A stretch of 48,407 bases of DNA from Geobacteraceae bacterium GWC2_55_20. Its GTDB lineage: Bacteria; Desulfobacterota; Desulfuromonadia; Geobacterales; Pseudopelobacteraceae. Positions 8,511 to 17,182 of this stretch are shown here, piece after piece. The stretch lies in the NCBI GenBank assembly GCA_001802125.1, contig MGZK01000038.1, positions 1 to 48,407 on the forward strand, written 5' to 3'. The notes under the pieces are model-generated. The model saw only the letters and a list, made by a program, of their open reading frames with translations, ran no database searches and had not been told where the DNA came from. How positions within the stretch are numbered: the first letter of the stretch is position 1; the number at the start of each line of letters is the position of its first letter. Position numbers and translations under genes: made by a program.

Positions 8511-9674
8511 ATGCGAAGCCTGCTCCTGTTCATGACACTGGTCTTTATGCCAAACATTCTGTTAGCCGGCTCCGACGGCATCTATGGCATGATCAAGCAA
8601 CCCGGTGCATCCTGGGATGGCACCGACGCCAATCCGCTTGCAACCCCGACCACCGGTTACGACTTTGCCTACGGCGACGAGTCAACAGTTGTCTATACCC
8701 TTCCTTGGTCATTCACGTTTTACGGCCAAACGTACAGCCAGATCACGGTTGACACCAACGGCAACATCTGGTTCGGCTATGCCGGGCCTTTGAACTCGTT
8801 TGACCTTGTTTCAAACACCAATGGCCCGGTAATTGCCGCCTGGAACAGCGATCTGTCTTCGTACTTCTCCGGAGGCGCGTTTGTTCAGCACAAGAATGAC
8901 CTACCTCTGGGGGAACGGGTCGTTGTCGAATGGCAGGCAGAATCCTACACCGATGAAGGGTTGGCATTGCCGAACAACTTCGAGATAGTTCTTTTTCAGA
9001 ATGGTGACATCCGCGCCGATTATAAGTCCTTTGCCGCCGTGAACGCCAAGGACTCCGGCAGCGGAATCTCCAGTAACGATAATACCCATTATCTCTCGAT
9101 AACCAGTGCATTCCTTCCGGTCTATCAACTCTCCGGAAACTCATACGGCTTTACGACAACCAGATTGCCATTACAGGTCATCTTCATCGGTACCGGCGGC
9201 GGAATCGTCACCAGCAATCCGGCCGGTATCGCATGCAACACCGGCTGTTCATCCACCTTTCTCACCGGAGAGCAGGTCACTTTGCATCCCGCGGCGGATC
9301 TGGTCTCTACCTTCAGCGGTTGGTCGAACGGCACATGTACCGGCCTTGGAGATTGTCTGCTGACACTGGGTGTGGCGGAAACGGTAACAGCGGGCTTTGA
9401 GAGGGATACCACCCATCAGGTATACGTGCCGGGAGTGCCGCCTACGTATTATTCAACCATCCAGGGCGCCTACAATATTGCAACTGATGCATCCGAAATT
9501 AAGATATGGGCCACGACTTACAACGAGTCGCTTGACTGCAACAGACCGATCACGGTCAATCTGCAGGGTGGATATGACCGGGACTATGCTGCACTGGTTG
9601 GCGAATCTGTTCTGTTTGGACAAATTATCATCAGTGACGGGAGCTTGATCGTGGACAGTATTGTGCTGCAATGA
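8511..9674 (+). CDS. Secreted protein with NIDO-like region and InlB-type Cys repeat
   Basis: This 387-residue protein has a signal peptide (residues 1-~19, ending LLAG). Residues ~45-215 resemble the nidogen-like extracellular fold found in surface adhesins (FTFYGQ..., VDTNGNIWFG, VEW..., FEIVLFQNGDI). Residues ~225-300 form a divergent InlB-type repeat with paired Cys (GIVTSNPAGIACNTGC, FSGWSNGTCTGLGDC), a module common in Geobacter cell-surface proteins. The last ~85 residues (YSTIQGAYN.., INLQGGYD-type) look like the first strands of a pectate-lyase-like helix, which usually continues further, so the protein may be shortened at its C-terminus. A ribosome-binding site (AGGGAG) precedes the ATG. 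It stands alone, with a terminator downstream. It probably acts at the cell surface or outside the cell. Confidence 0.75.
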   Translation: MRSLLLFMTLVFMPNILLAGSDGIYGMIKQPGASWDGTDANPLATPTTGYDFAYGDESTVVYTLPWSFTFYGQTYSQITVDTNGNIWFGYAGPLNSFDLVSNTNGPVIAAWNSDLSSYFSGGAFVQHKNDLPLGERVVVEWQAESYTDEGLALPNNFEIVLFQNGDIRADYKSFAAVNAKDSGSGISSNDNTHYLSITSAFLPVYQLSGNSYGFTTTRLPLQVIFIGTGGGIVTSNPAGIACNTGCSSTFLTGEQVTLHPAADLVSTFSGWSNGTCTGLGDCLLTLGVAETVTAGFERDTTHQVYVPGVPPTYYSTIQGAYNIATDASEIKIWATTYNESLDCNRPITVNLQGGYDRDYAALVGESVLFGQIIISDGSLIVDSIVLQ

Positions 9675-9698
9675 GGCATATAACAAGTCCAATAAACG

Positions 9699-9734
9699 AA
9701 AGGGGCACCCGGTAGATACGCCGGATGCCCCTTT
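9699..9734. terminator. Bidirectional terminator between convergent genes
   Basis: An AAAGGGGCA-CCCGG / CCGG-TGCCCCTTT hairpin with an 8-nt loop lies between the convergent genes ending at 9674 (plus) and 9759 (minus). In the minus-strand RNA the one imperfect position is a G-U pair. The T tracts are short on both sides. Confidence 0.7.
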
Positions 9735-9758
9735 AACATTTCATACAAAGACTGAAAA

Positions 9759-10625
9759 TCAGTTCTTTATCAGCAGGATCATTTCCATCTGGTCGCCATC
9801 GCCGATATGTATCGGGAAAGAAAGCGCCGTGTGGCCTTCTGGAACCGGCAGCCCGCCTGCGGGCGGATGGACCGTGACCGGTGGGTTGATGTTCAGTATC
9901 ACTCCCATCTGTGAAGCCTTGGCGGCTACGTTGCCGCAGACCACGTTGACGAATTCCATCACCGTATCTTCCAGCACTTCCGGCGGCTCGTCCGCAACCG
10001 ATTCTTCACGCAGTATGGCTTTGGCAATGGATTGCTGCAGACCTTCGGAAACCGAGACCAGGTATCGCGCCTCCAGGTCGCCGCTGAAATCCATGGCCGC
10101 CATCATGAAGTTGGGGGCGATCACCTCGGCACGGACGCATTTTCCCGGCCGGAACTGCAGGTCCAGCACACGGGTGATCATCTTGTAGGTAAGGTCGGCC
10201 GTCATCTCCCAGATCTTGCTGTTGGCAATGCCGTCAGGCAGCTCGATGCCGTCGGATACATACATGGCCTGGTCGGCCTTGAAATCCGCCAGATGCTGTT
10301 GAAGGTTTTCACTGCTGATGGCTCCGACCTGAACCAGCGCCTCTCCGATATACAGATGGGTGTTCTTCTGTCTGGTGATGACATCGTTTAACTGGGTAAG
10401 CGTCAGGAAACCCATTTCAACCAGCATGTCACCCAGTTTCATGTCCTTGGACATCTGGGCGTTGTGAGCCCGCTCGATTTCGGTCTGGGTTATGTAGCCC
10501 ATAGATACAGCCATTTCACCCAGTTTGAGGTTCTTCTGGTCCTGAAGCTCGATTGCGTTGACCAGGGCATCTCTGGATACAATGCCCTGTTCCACGAGAA
10601 ACTGTCCGAAAAATTTAACCGCCAT
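9759..10625 (-). CDS. MshEN-repeat/CheX fusion: putative c-di-GMP-responsive CheY-P phosphatase
   Basis: This 288-residue soluble protein has two parts. The N-terminal 115 residues are four 24-residue motifs at 5-28, 34-57, 63-86 and 92-115, each separated by exactly five residues; motifs 2 and 3 begin KLG and end in Gln, with Gly at motif position 10. This geometry (24 + 5 + 24) is that of the MshEN c-di-GMP-binding domain, here doubled. Residues ~130-288 are a CheX-type domain with the phosphatase signature D220-x3-E224-x2-N227 and a downstream Pro-Pro. CheX proteins dephosphorylate CheY-P. The gene lies 103 nt behind a CheY-like regulator on the same strand and has an AAGGAG ribosome-binding site. 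Dephosphorylation of that regulator under c-di-GMP control is inference; in all motifs the usual RLG arginine is replaced (Lys in two). Confidence 0.8.
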   Translation of the reverse strand: MAVKFFGQFLVEQGIVSRDALVNAIELQDQKNLKLGEMAVSMGYITQTEIERAHNAQMSKDMKLGDMLVEMGFLTLTQLNDVITRQKNTHLYIGEALVQVGAISSENLQQHLADFKADQAMYVSDGIELPDGIANSKIWEMTADLTYKMITRVLDLQFRPGKCVRAEVIAPNFMMAAMDFSGDLEARYLVSVSEGLQQSIAKAILREESVADEPPEVLEDTVMEFVNVVCGNVAAKASQMGVILNINPPVTVHPPAGGLPVPEGHTALSFPIHIGDGDQMEMILLIKN

Positions 10626-10728
10626 GTCTGCAACTCCTTGTCGCTGCTGGAAAGCCGGGAATTAGTCCTGCTGAAGTCTGCTCAAAATAACATGTGTATC
10701 AGGGGGGCGGTGCTTTCGACCGTCCGGA

Positions 10729-11088
10729 TCAGAGCTCACGCAGAATTCTCAGTACGTTGTCCGTTTCAAACGGTTTTGATATAACATTCTTTGCGCCCAG
10801 TTTCAGCGCCTCGGTGAACTTGTCGCCAACCCCTCCCAGGGAAGTCACCATCACGACCTTGACTTCCTTGTCCATTACAGACAGGGTCCTCAGAGCCGTG
10901 AGGCCATCCATGCCGGGCATGTTCATGTCCATGCAGATGATATCCGGGTTTTCGGAATGGTTCATCTTGATCGCTTCCGCGCCGTTCTTGGCGTGCCCGA
11001 CACATACAAAGTCGCCAGACTCACTGATTATTTTTTCAAGCTGGCGAACAACCGAAAGGCTGTCATCAACTACCAGTACCTTCTTCAT
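10729..11088 (-). CDS. CheY-like single-domain response regulator
   Basis: This 119-residue receiver domain has the acidic pair DD near residue 8, the phospho-acceptor Asp in CMDMNMPGMDG (~53), the switch Thr in MVTS and the conserved Lys in SKPF. It has no output domain. The frame extends 23 codons further upstream, but the start at 11088 (MKKVLVVDDS) fits the family and has GAGG and GTGGAA sequences upstream. It is first in a minus-strand pair with the MshEN-CheX gene and sits behind a good sigma-70 promoter at 11167-11195. By family knowledge it is phosphorylated by a kinase such as CheA and acts by binding a target; the CheX neighbour is the likely phosphatase. Confidence 0.88.
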   Translation of the reverse strand: MKKVLVVDDSLSVVRQLEKIISESGDFVCVGHAKNGAEAIKMNHSENPDIICMDMNMPGMDGLTALRTLSVMDKEVKVVMVTSLGGVGDKFTEALKLGAKNVISKPFETDNVLRILREL

Positions 11089-11166
11089 TTCCACAATTCC
11101 TCCCGTAGAGCCGTGCAATCGTATCCGGCCGGGCCGGTTACGGACGTTTAGCGCCAATCTGGGGCG

Positions 11167-11195
11167 AATGTATCTGAAACATGATGAAATGTCAA
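11167..11195 (-). promoter_or_regulatory. Sigma-70-type promoter for the CheY/CheX pair
   Basis: On the minus strand a perfect TTGACA (11195-11190) is followed after 17 nt by TACATT (11172-11167). Transcription would start near 11160, about 70 nt before the regulator's start codon. Confidence 0.65.
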
Positions 11196-11270
11196 AAGTA
11201 TGTTTGGCTTTTCATGGCCGCATTAATTGTGCTACAGTCGCTAAAATTTTATTCAAGGAGATCTGTACAA

Positions 11271-12293
11271 ATGCCTAAGATCAATTTATCAGCATGGTTT
11301 TTCAAAGGATTTGCATTGGCGGCGCTGGTTGGAAGCGGAACATTCGCGTATGCCGCTGAAGCGGAAGTGAAGAAGGAGGCTGCGCCCGCATCTTCCCCCG
11401 CCGCGCCGGCGGTGGGTATCCAAGGACCGGTGGCCAAGGTCAACGGCGTCTCGATCGATGCCGTCGAGTTGCGTCGCGCCACCAAGGTTCTGCTGCGAGG
11501 TCAGGCCGCGCCAGCCGGACAACAGGCTTTGGTGGACAAACAGGCTTTGGAACAGCTGGTGTCCGCCGAACTGCTCTACCAGGCGGCCGCCAAGATCGAA
11601 GTGAAGGACCTGGACAAGCAGATCGATGCGAAACTGGCACAGGGTAAGGCCCGCTTTGCCAATGAGCAGGATTTTGCCAAGGCGATCAAGGATCTGGAGA
11701 TGAACGAGAAGGACCTGCGGGAATATACCCGCAGGGATCTGTTGATCTCCAAGTTTGTAGAAACTAACATCGTGCCCAAAATCAAGGTGACCGAGGAAGA
11801 CGCCCGCAAATTCTACGATCAGAATCAGGACAAATTCACACGCAGCGAATCGGTCAAGGCCAGTCATATCCTGATCGGTGTTGATTCCAAGGCTTCCGCC
11901 GATGACAAGAAAAAGGCCCGCGAAAAGGCCGAGAAACTCCGCAAGGAACTGGCCGGCGGCGCCGATTTTGCCACCCTGGCAAAAGATAATTCGACCTGCC
12001 CCAGCAGCCAGCAGGGGGGCGACCTGGGCTTCTTCGGCAAAGGTCAGATGGTGCCGCCTTTCGAACAGGCCGCTTTTGCAATGAAACCTGGTGAGATCAG
12101 CGATGTCGTTGAAACCCAGTTCGGATACCACATCATCAAGCTGATCGAGAAGAAGGGTGCCGAATCGGTTTCTTTCAAGGATGCGCTGCCGAGGATCGAG
12201 GAGTACCTGAAGGGGCAGAAGATAAACGCTGCCGTGATGGAATATGTTGCCGAAGCCAAAAAGAGTGCCAAGGTGGAGATACTGCTCAAATAA
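11271..12293 (+). CDS. Exported parvulin-type peptidyl-prolyl isomerase (SurA/PrsA-like)
   Basis: This 340-residue protein has a signal peptide (residues 1-~27, ending FAYA-A) followed by an Ala/Pro-rich linker. Residues ~45-180 are a helical SurA-type chaperone region beginning VAKVNGVSI. Residues ~195-290 are a parvulin isomerase domain (ASHILI, DDKKKAREKAEKL, GGDLGFFGKGQMVPPFEQAAF, ETQFGYHIIKL). A C-terminal helix follows. It would assist folding of exported or outer-membrane proteins in the periplasm. The start at 11271 has AAGGAG at 11255-11260, and it places the signal peptide at the N-terminus, whereas upstream in-frame starts would not. It is monocistronic, with a terminator at 12328. 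No convincing promoter was found in 11089-11270 on this strand. Confidence 0.9.
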   Translation: MPKINLSAWFFKGFALAALVGSGTFAYAAEAEVKKEAAPASSPAAPAVGIQGPVAKVNGVSIDAVELRRATKVLLRGQAAPAGQQALVDKQALEQLVSAELLYQAAAKIEVKDLDKQIDAKLAQGKARFANEQDFAKAIKDLEMNEKDLREYTRRDLLISKFVETNIVPKIKVTEEDARKFYDQNQDKFTRSESVKASHILIGVDSKASADDKKKAREKAEKLRKELAGGADFATLAKDNSTCPSSQQGGDLGFFGKGQMVPPFEQAAFAMKPGEISDVVETQFGYHIIKLIEKKGAESVSFKDALPRIEEYLKGQKINAAVMEYVAEAKKSAKVEILLK

Positions 12294-12327
12294 CCGCTGA
12301 GCGGTCGCTTCTTTCGAATCATAAATC

Positions 12328-12359
12328 AACGGCCATTCCGATTTTCGGATGGCCGTTTT
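12328..12359 (+). terminator. Rho-independent terminator after the PPIase gene
   Basis: AACGGCCAT(T)CCGA pairs with TCGGATGGCCGTT around a TTTT loop, with one bulge, and the right arm runs into TTTT. The remaining sequence to 12478 holds no recognisable element except a weak hairpin. Confidence 0.8.
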
Positions 12360-12478
12360 CATAATCCACCGTCGCTGTTGTTGCGTCCGCCACGGTTTAT
12401 GTGGTGGTCTGGAACGGTTTATCATGTTAATGTCGAAACCTGGCTGTTGATTCGGACCGGATAGGGACCGCGCTGCAT

Positions 12479-14305
12479 ATGGAGATAATAAAGTATTCAT
12501 TCAAAGGTGTTTACTGCACCTATGCTCTTAGAATAGTTGCGATCTATGTTCTGTTCGGCAGCGCCTGGATACTTCTTTCCGACAGTGTCCTGGGGTGGCT
12601 GGTGCATGACCCGGCCATGCTGACCCGTATCTCCACCTACAAGGGGCTTCTGTTTGTCACGCTCACGGCCCTGCTGCTCTACTTGCTTATCAAACACTAT
12701 GTTTCGCAGATAAACTTCCATACCACCCAGCTGAAAAAATTGTCAGGGTTCCAGCAGGCCATCCTCGATAACGCCGCATACGCGATTATCTCCACCACGC
12801 CGGATGGAGTCATCACCAGTTTCAATCGCGCCGCCGAGATCATGCTCGGCTATGACGCCGATGAACTGATCGGCAAGCAAACCCCGCTCCTGTTCCATCT
12901 GCCCGAGGAAGTTTCCGCCAGGAGCAATGAACTGTCGCGCCGGTTTAACGAGCCGATCGAGGGGTTTGAGGTTTTTGTGATCCTCTCCGGACGTCATGAG
13001 CCTAACGAGCGTGACTGGACCTATGTCAGAAAGGACGGCTCATTGCTCGCGGTCAGGCTCGGTATCACCGCGATGCGGGATGAGGCCGGGCAGATTACCG
13101 GGTACCTCGGTCTTGCCAGCGATATATCGGAGCATCGGCAGCTTGAAGAGCAGATGCGACAGCAGCAGAAGATGGAGGGCATCGGCCTGCTGGCGGGGGG
13201 GATCGCCCATGACTTCAACAATATTTTAGCCCCGGTTTTCGTGTATGCCGAAATGATCCGCAAACCGTTCGCGGAAGACGATCCGATTCACAAGCGGGCC
13301 TCGGCCATTCTGGAATCGGCGATCAAGGCCAAGAATCTGGTCAGGCAGTTATTGAGTTTCAGCCGCAAACAGGTGCTGGCGATGCAGCAGCTGGATTTGA
13401 ACGAGGTCGTTAGTTCATTCAGCGATATTCTGCGCAGAACCATCCGCGAAAACATATCCATCCGTACCTCTTTCAATGCCATCAACTGTCCTGTCTTGGC
13501 CGATCGTACCCAGATCGAGCAGATTCTGCTGAATCTGGCGGTAAACGCCCAGGATGCGATCGACGGCAACGGATCAATACTGATCGAGACCGGTAATGTG
13601 ATGCTCGATGACGAATATTGTGAACAACATTCCGGAATCGTGCCCGGACAATACGTGATGCTGAGCGTTGCCGACAGCGGCTGTGGCATCAGCGTCGAGG
13701 CGATGCCGCACATTTTCGAGCCGTTCTACAGTACCAAGGCGGTTGGTCACGGAACCGGCCTGGGGCTCTCCACGGTTTACGGAATCGTCAAGCAGCACGA
13801 AGGAACAATAGATGTCCAGAGTGACGGGGGGCAGGGTACCAGCTTCAGAATTTATCTGCCGTTGGCGGCAGGCGATGATGCCGGATCACAAGTCACGCAT
13901 TTGGCCGAAGCCGCCAGCGGGAGCCGTCACGCCACCATATTGCTGGTGGAGGATAACGAAATGGTGATGGACATGACCCGTGAACTCTTGGAGAACAGAG
14001 GCTATCATGTGCTGACGGCCCATATGCCGGAGGATGCCATTGCCATTGCTCTCCTGCATGCTGATAAGATCGACCTGCTTTTGTCGGACGTGGTTATGCC
14101 GCAGATGAACGGCCCGCAACTGTACGGGCGAATCTGTGAACATATCCCCGGTCTGAAGGTATTGTACATGTCGGGCTATACCAGTAACGAGGTCATCAAG
14201 AACGGCGCCATGAACGGCGATGCCGGTTTCATCTCCAAGCCATTCTCGACGTCGGAACTCTATGACCGGATCGACGGGATGCTGGCGCAGGCCGGCAACA
14301 GATAA
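12479..14305 (+). CDS. Membrane hybrid sensor histidine kinase (TM2-PAS-HisKA-HATPase-REC)
   Basis: This 608-residue protein has two membrane helices (about residues 14-36 and 51-72) with almost no periplasmic loop. A PAS domain (~95-215) is followed by the kinase core with the phospho-acceptor His244 in AHDFNN, an N-box (NLAVNAQDAI), G-boxes ([20 protein letters not shown]), and a C-terminal receiver with Asp537 in LSDVVMP. Such proteins autophosphorylate and pass phosphate to their own receiver, often onward by relay. Its kinase-REC half closely resembles those at 27109 and 39391. It is followed by a REC-kinase and an NtrC-type activator on the same strand with gaps of 23 and 1 nt, so it may feed that pathway. 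The ribosome-binding site is weak. Confidence 0.9.
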   Translation: MEIIKYSFKGVYCTYALRIVAIYVLFGSAWILLSDSVLGWLVHDPAMLTRISTYKGLLFVTLTALLLYLLIKHYVSQINFHTTQLKKLSGFQQAILDNAAYAIISTTPDGVITSFNRAAEIMLGYDADELIGKQTPLLFHLPEEVSARSNELSRRFNEPIEGFEVFVILSGRHEPNERDWTYVRKDGSLLAVRLGITAMRDEAGQITGYLGLASDISEHRQLEEQMRQQQKMEGIGLLAGGIAHDFNNILAPVFVYAEMIRKPFAEDDPIHKRASAILESAIKAKNLVRQLLSFSRKQVLAMQQLDLNEVVSSFSDILRRTIRENISIRTSFNAINCPVLADRTQIEQILLNLAVNAQDAIDGNGSILIETGNVMLDDEYCEQHSGIVPGQYVMLSVADSGCGISVEAMPHIFEPFYSTKAVGHGTGLGLSTVYGIVKQHEGTIDVQSDGGQGTSFRIYLPLAAGDDAGSQVTHLAEAASGSRHATILLVEDNEMVMDMTRELLENRGYHVLTAHMPEDAIAIALLHADKIDLLLSDVVMPQMNGPQLYGRICEHIPGLKVLYMSGYTSNEVIKNGAMNGDAGFISKPFSTSELYDRIDGMLAQAGNR

Positions 14306-14328
14306 AAAATCTTCGGGATTAATGGATA

Positions 14329-15582
14329 ATGAATAATACGAACAATACTGCTTCCAAAACCATTCTTATAATTGATGACGAATACTACGTGCGCGATTCG
14401 ATCGCGGCCTATCTGTATGACGTCGGCTACCGGGTGTTGATGGCGGAGAACGGTTTGACCGGTCTGGAAACCTTTCACAGGGAATTGCCGGATGTCGTCT
14501 TGACGGATCTGCGAATGCCGGTAATGGACGGATTCGGCGTGGTGGAGTCGGTCCGTGACGAGTCGCCCTACACGCCGATTGTGGTCGTATCCGGCCTGGG
14601 GGATCTTGATGAAGCGATCCGCGCACTCAGTCTCGGCGCCTGGGACTATATCAGCAAGCCGATCATAAATTTCGAAGAGTTGAAAATCACGATGGAGCGT
14701 GTGCTGGACCGGGCACGGTTGCTGTTAGAAGTCCGCGAGCACCAGCAGAATCTGGAAAAACTTGTTGAAGAGCGCACCCGCCAGGTCCAGGTCACGCAAA
14801 GCCGCCTGATCCAGGCCCACAAGCTGGCCTCGATCGGCATGCTCGCCTCCGGAATCGCCCACGAGATCAATAATCCCAATAACTACATCGCCTTCAACAC
14901 GGATCTTCTGACGGAAATCTGGCGTGATGCACTGCCTGTGCTGGCCGCCCATGCCGGACAGCAACCGGATTTCACCCTGAGCGGTATTCCGTTCGATGAA
15001 ATACCGGCCACCACCGAACGGCTCCTGGCCGGCCTGGCGGACGGGTCGCGCCGGATCAACACGATTGTCAGTCAGCTCAAGCAGTATGCACGGCCCGGTT
15101 CCGGCGCCTGTCCATCCGGTTTTGACATCAATCGGGCGGTCTCGAACGCCGCGGCGTTGCTCGACCACCATATCCACCGCCAGACCGATGCCTTCAGGCT
15201 GGAGCTTGGCAATGATCTGCCACCGGTCAGCGGATCGATGCAACAGATCGAGCAGGTGCTGATCAATCTGATCGCCAATTCCCTGCAGGCCATTTCAGCA
15301 CGGAACCAGTCCGTGGTGGTCAGCACGTCCTTCGACAAAGGGAACGGTGAGGTCGTGGTTGTGGTGGCCGACCAGGGGTGCGGGATGAAAGCAGAAACGC
15401 TTGCACGACTGAAGGAGCCGTTCTTCTCGACCCGCCATGACGACGGTGGCACCGGTCTGGGAATTTCGATCAGCGACAGTATCGTTAATGAACAGGGTGG
15501 TGCCTTGACTTTCGAAAGTGAGCCGGGTAAAGGGACCAAGGCGGTTGTCAGGTTGAAAATCGCGTTGCGTAACGGAGCGTAA
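14329..15582 (+). CDS. REC-HisKA-HATPase soluble histidine kinase
   Basis: This 417-residue cytoplasmic protein has an N-terminal receiver (Asp60 in LTDLRMP, SG.., SKP), a coiled-coil linker (~125-165), His178 in AHEINNP, an N-box (NLIANSLQAI) and G-boxes (DQGCGM, GGTGLGIS). This ZraS/NtrB-like kinase family usually partners a sigma-54 activator, and the next gene, one nucleotide away, encodes exactly that. The N-terminal receiver suggests it takes phosphate from another kinase, plausibly the hybrid kinase 23 nt upstream, making a relay. No signal peptide or membrane helix is present. Confidence 0.9.
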   Translation: MNNTNNTASKTILIIDDEYYVRDSIAAYLYDVGYRVLMAENGLTGLETFHRELPDVVLTDLRMPVMDGFGVVESVRDESPYTPIVVVSGLGDLDEAIRALSLGAWDYISKPIINFEELKITMERVLDRARLLLEVREHQQNLEKLVEERTRQVQVTQSRLIQAHKLASIGMLASGIAHEINNPNNYIAFNTDLLTEIWRDALPVLAAHAGQQPDFTLSGIPFDEIPATTERLLAGLADGSRRINTIVSQLKQYARPGSGACPSGFDINRAVSNAAALLDHHIHRQTDAFRLELGNDLPPVSGSMQQIEQVLINLIANSLQAISARNQSVVVSTSFDKGNGEVVVVVADQGCGMKAETLARLKEPFFSTRHDDGGTGLGISISDSIVNEQGGALTFESEPGKGTKAVVRLKIALRNGA

Positions 15583-15583
15583 A

Positions 15584-16993
15584 ATGAAAAGTGATCCGAT
15601 CGAACCCGCCATACTGCTGGTGGATGATGAAGAGGAGCTGTTGTTCAGCAGCCGGCTGATCCTGATGCGGGCGGGATTCAAGAATGTGTTGACCCGGTCC
15701 GACAGCCGCCGCGTGATGGATCTGCTGTCGGAACAGCCGGTCGCGCTGGTCCTGCTCGATATGACAATGCCGCATGTTACCGGCAGCGAGTTGTTGAAAC
15801 AGATCAAGGCCGCCTATCCGGATCTGGCAGTGATCATGGTGACCGCTGTCAATTGCCTGGAGACAGCGGTTGCCTGCATGCGTAACGGCGCCGACAACTA
15901 TCTGGTCAAGCCGGTGGAAAAGGACTGCCTGATTGCAACGGTGCGCACCACTTACGAGCTGGCCCGGACACGTTGCGATCTGGAGACGTTGCGCCGCTGT
16001 CTCGCGCAGGGAACGCTCGGCAGGGAAACCGCGTTCAGCAAAATAGTGACCGCCTCCCCCAGGATGCGCAATATCTTCCTCTACCTCGAATCGGTGGCGC
16101 CCTCCCGGCAACCGGTGCTGATCACCGGCGAGACCGGCACCGGCAAGGAACTGGCGGCGCGTGCCGTACATGAGTTGAGCGGACGTGGCGGTCCCTTTGT
16201 CGCGATCAACCTTGCCGGACTGGACGATACGATGTTCAGTGACACTCTCTTCGGTCACCAGCGCGGCGCCTTTACCGGCGCCGAACGGACCAGGGAAGGT
16301 TTGATCCGCCAGGCGTCCGGCGGCACTCTTTTTCTGGACGAGATCGGCGACTTGACACCTTCATCGCAGGTCAAACTGCTGCGACTGCTGCAGGAGGGCG
16401 AATATCTGCCGCTGGGAGCGGACAAACCGCAAAAGAGTGACGTTCGGGTTGTGGCCGCCACCCATGCCGACCTCAAGAGTCTGATGGAGAAAGGCTGCTT
16501 CCGTCCCGACCTCTTTTACCGGCTATGTGCCCATCGGGTCGAATTGCCGCCGTTACGGGAGAGGTGCGAGGACATCCCGCTGCTTCTGACCCATTTTATC
16601 GAGAAGGCCGCCGCCGGCCTCGGTAAAGCATGCCCGGCAGTTCCCCTTGAACTCAACCGTTATCTGAAAGCATACCGCTTTCCCGGCAATATCCGCGAAC
16701 TGGAGGCGATGGTTCACGACGCCGTCGCCCGCCATGCCGGGCGTGTCCTGCCGTTGGAGCCCTTTATCGTGGCGATCGGACGTGAGCTGGTTGCTTCATG
16801 CGACAGCACCGTCTTTGAGAGCCGCTGCCCGGTCTGCCCCTTTTGCAATGGATTCCCCACACTGAAGGATGCCGAGAATCAGCTGATTCGCGAGGCGTTG
16901 CGCCTGGCCGGCGACAACCAGCGCCTGGCCGCTACCTACCTGGGGATTACCCGCCAGGCCTTGAACAAGCGCCTGACGCGCTCGGAACCGTAA
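15584..16993 (+). CDS. NtrC-family sigma-54 activator with four-cysteine linker
   Basis: This 469-residue response regulator has a receiver domain (Asp59 in LLDMTMP, Lys in LVKPV), an AAA+ domain (Walker A GETGTGKE at 182-189, the sigma-54 contact loop GAFTGA at 228-233, Walker B GGTLFLDEIGD, R-finger region LREREDIP-like) and a C-terminal Fis-type helix-turn-helix (LAATYLGITRQALNKRL). It activates sigma-54 RNA polymerase from distant sites. Unusually, the linker before the helix-turn-helix carries Cys406, Cys415, Cys418 and Cys421 (C-x8-C-x2-C-x2-C), suggestive of a metal or Fe-S site. GGAG precedes the ATG. The likely target is the che operon promoter at 17183, just downstream. Confidence 0.93.
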   Translation: MKSDPIEPAILLVDDEEELLFSSRLILMRAGFKNVLTRSDSRRVMDLLSEQPVALVLLDMTMPHVTGSELLKQIKAAYPDLAVIMVTAVNCLETAVACMRNGADNYLVKPVEKDCLIATVRTTYELARTRCDLETLRRCLAQGTLGRETAFSKIVTASPRMRNIFLYLESVAPSRQPVLITGETGTGKELAARAVHELSGRGGPFVAINLAGLDDTMFSDTLFGHQRGAFTGAERTREGLIRQASGGTLFLDEIGDLTPSSQVKLLRLLQEGEYLPLGADKPQKSDVRVVAATHADLKSLMEKGCFRPDLFYRLCAHRVELPPLRERCEDIPLLLTHFIEKAAAGLGKACPAVPLELNRYLKAYRFPGNIRELEAMVHDAVARHAGRVLPLEPFIVAIGRELVASCDSTVFESRCPVCPFCNGFPTLKDAENQLIREALRLAGDNQRLAATYLGITRQALNKRLTRSEP

Positions 16994-17020
16994 CGCAGCC
17001 CCTCCATAATATACCCCTGC

Positions 17021-17048
17021 GACAAAAGTTGCGGCGTCAACTTCTGTC
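17021..17048. promoter_or_regulatory. 11-bp inverted repeat, candidate activator binding site
   Basis: The arms GACAAAAGTTG and CAACTTCTGTC (10 of 11 positions complementary) flank a 6-nt spacer. No T tract follows, so it is not a terminator. It lies about 150 bp upstream of the -24/-12 element at 17183 and directly after the NtrC-type gene, where an upstream activator site would be expected. Confidence 0.5.
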
Positions 17049-17068
17049 CTTTCGAATAATTCCACTGT

Positions 17069-17088
17069 TTACAGCTGATTAGCTGCAA
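17069..17088. promoter_or_regulatory. Second inverted repeat upstream of the che operon
   Basis: TTACAGCT and AGCTGCAA (7 of 8 complementary) flank GATT. It lies about 100 bp before the sigma-54-like element. Its sequence differs from the dyad at 17021, so it may bind a different protein. Confidence 0.35.
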
Positions 17089-17182
17089 TAGTGCCTCCGG
17101 CTGTCAATCATCGTCGCTCCCCTCCATATAACCTTAAACTGATAACTTCTCTGAATTATTATTGAAAATATTAAGCACGCGT

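Noticed and set aside
11089-11157. N-terminal extension of the CheY-like regulator
   Set aside because: The extra 23 residues are not part of the receiver fold, and the start at 11088 fits both the family and an upstream ribosome-binding site.
12387-12407. Hairpin CCGCCAC/GTGGTGG before the kinase at 12479
   Set aside because: No T tract, a G-T wobble, and a real terminator already lies at 12328; no function can be assigned.
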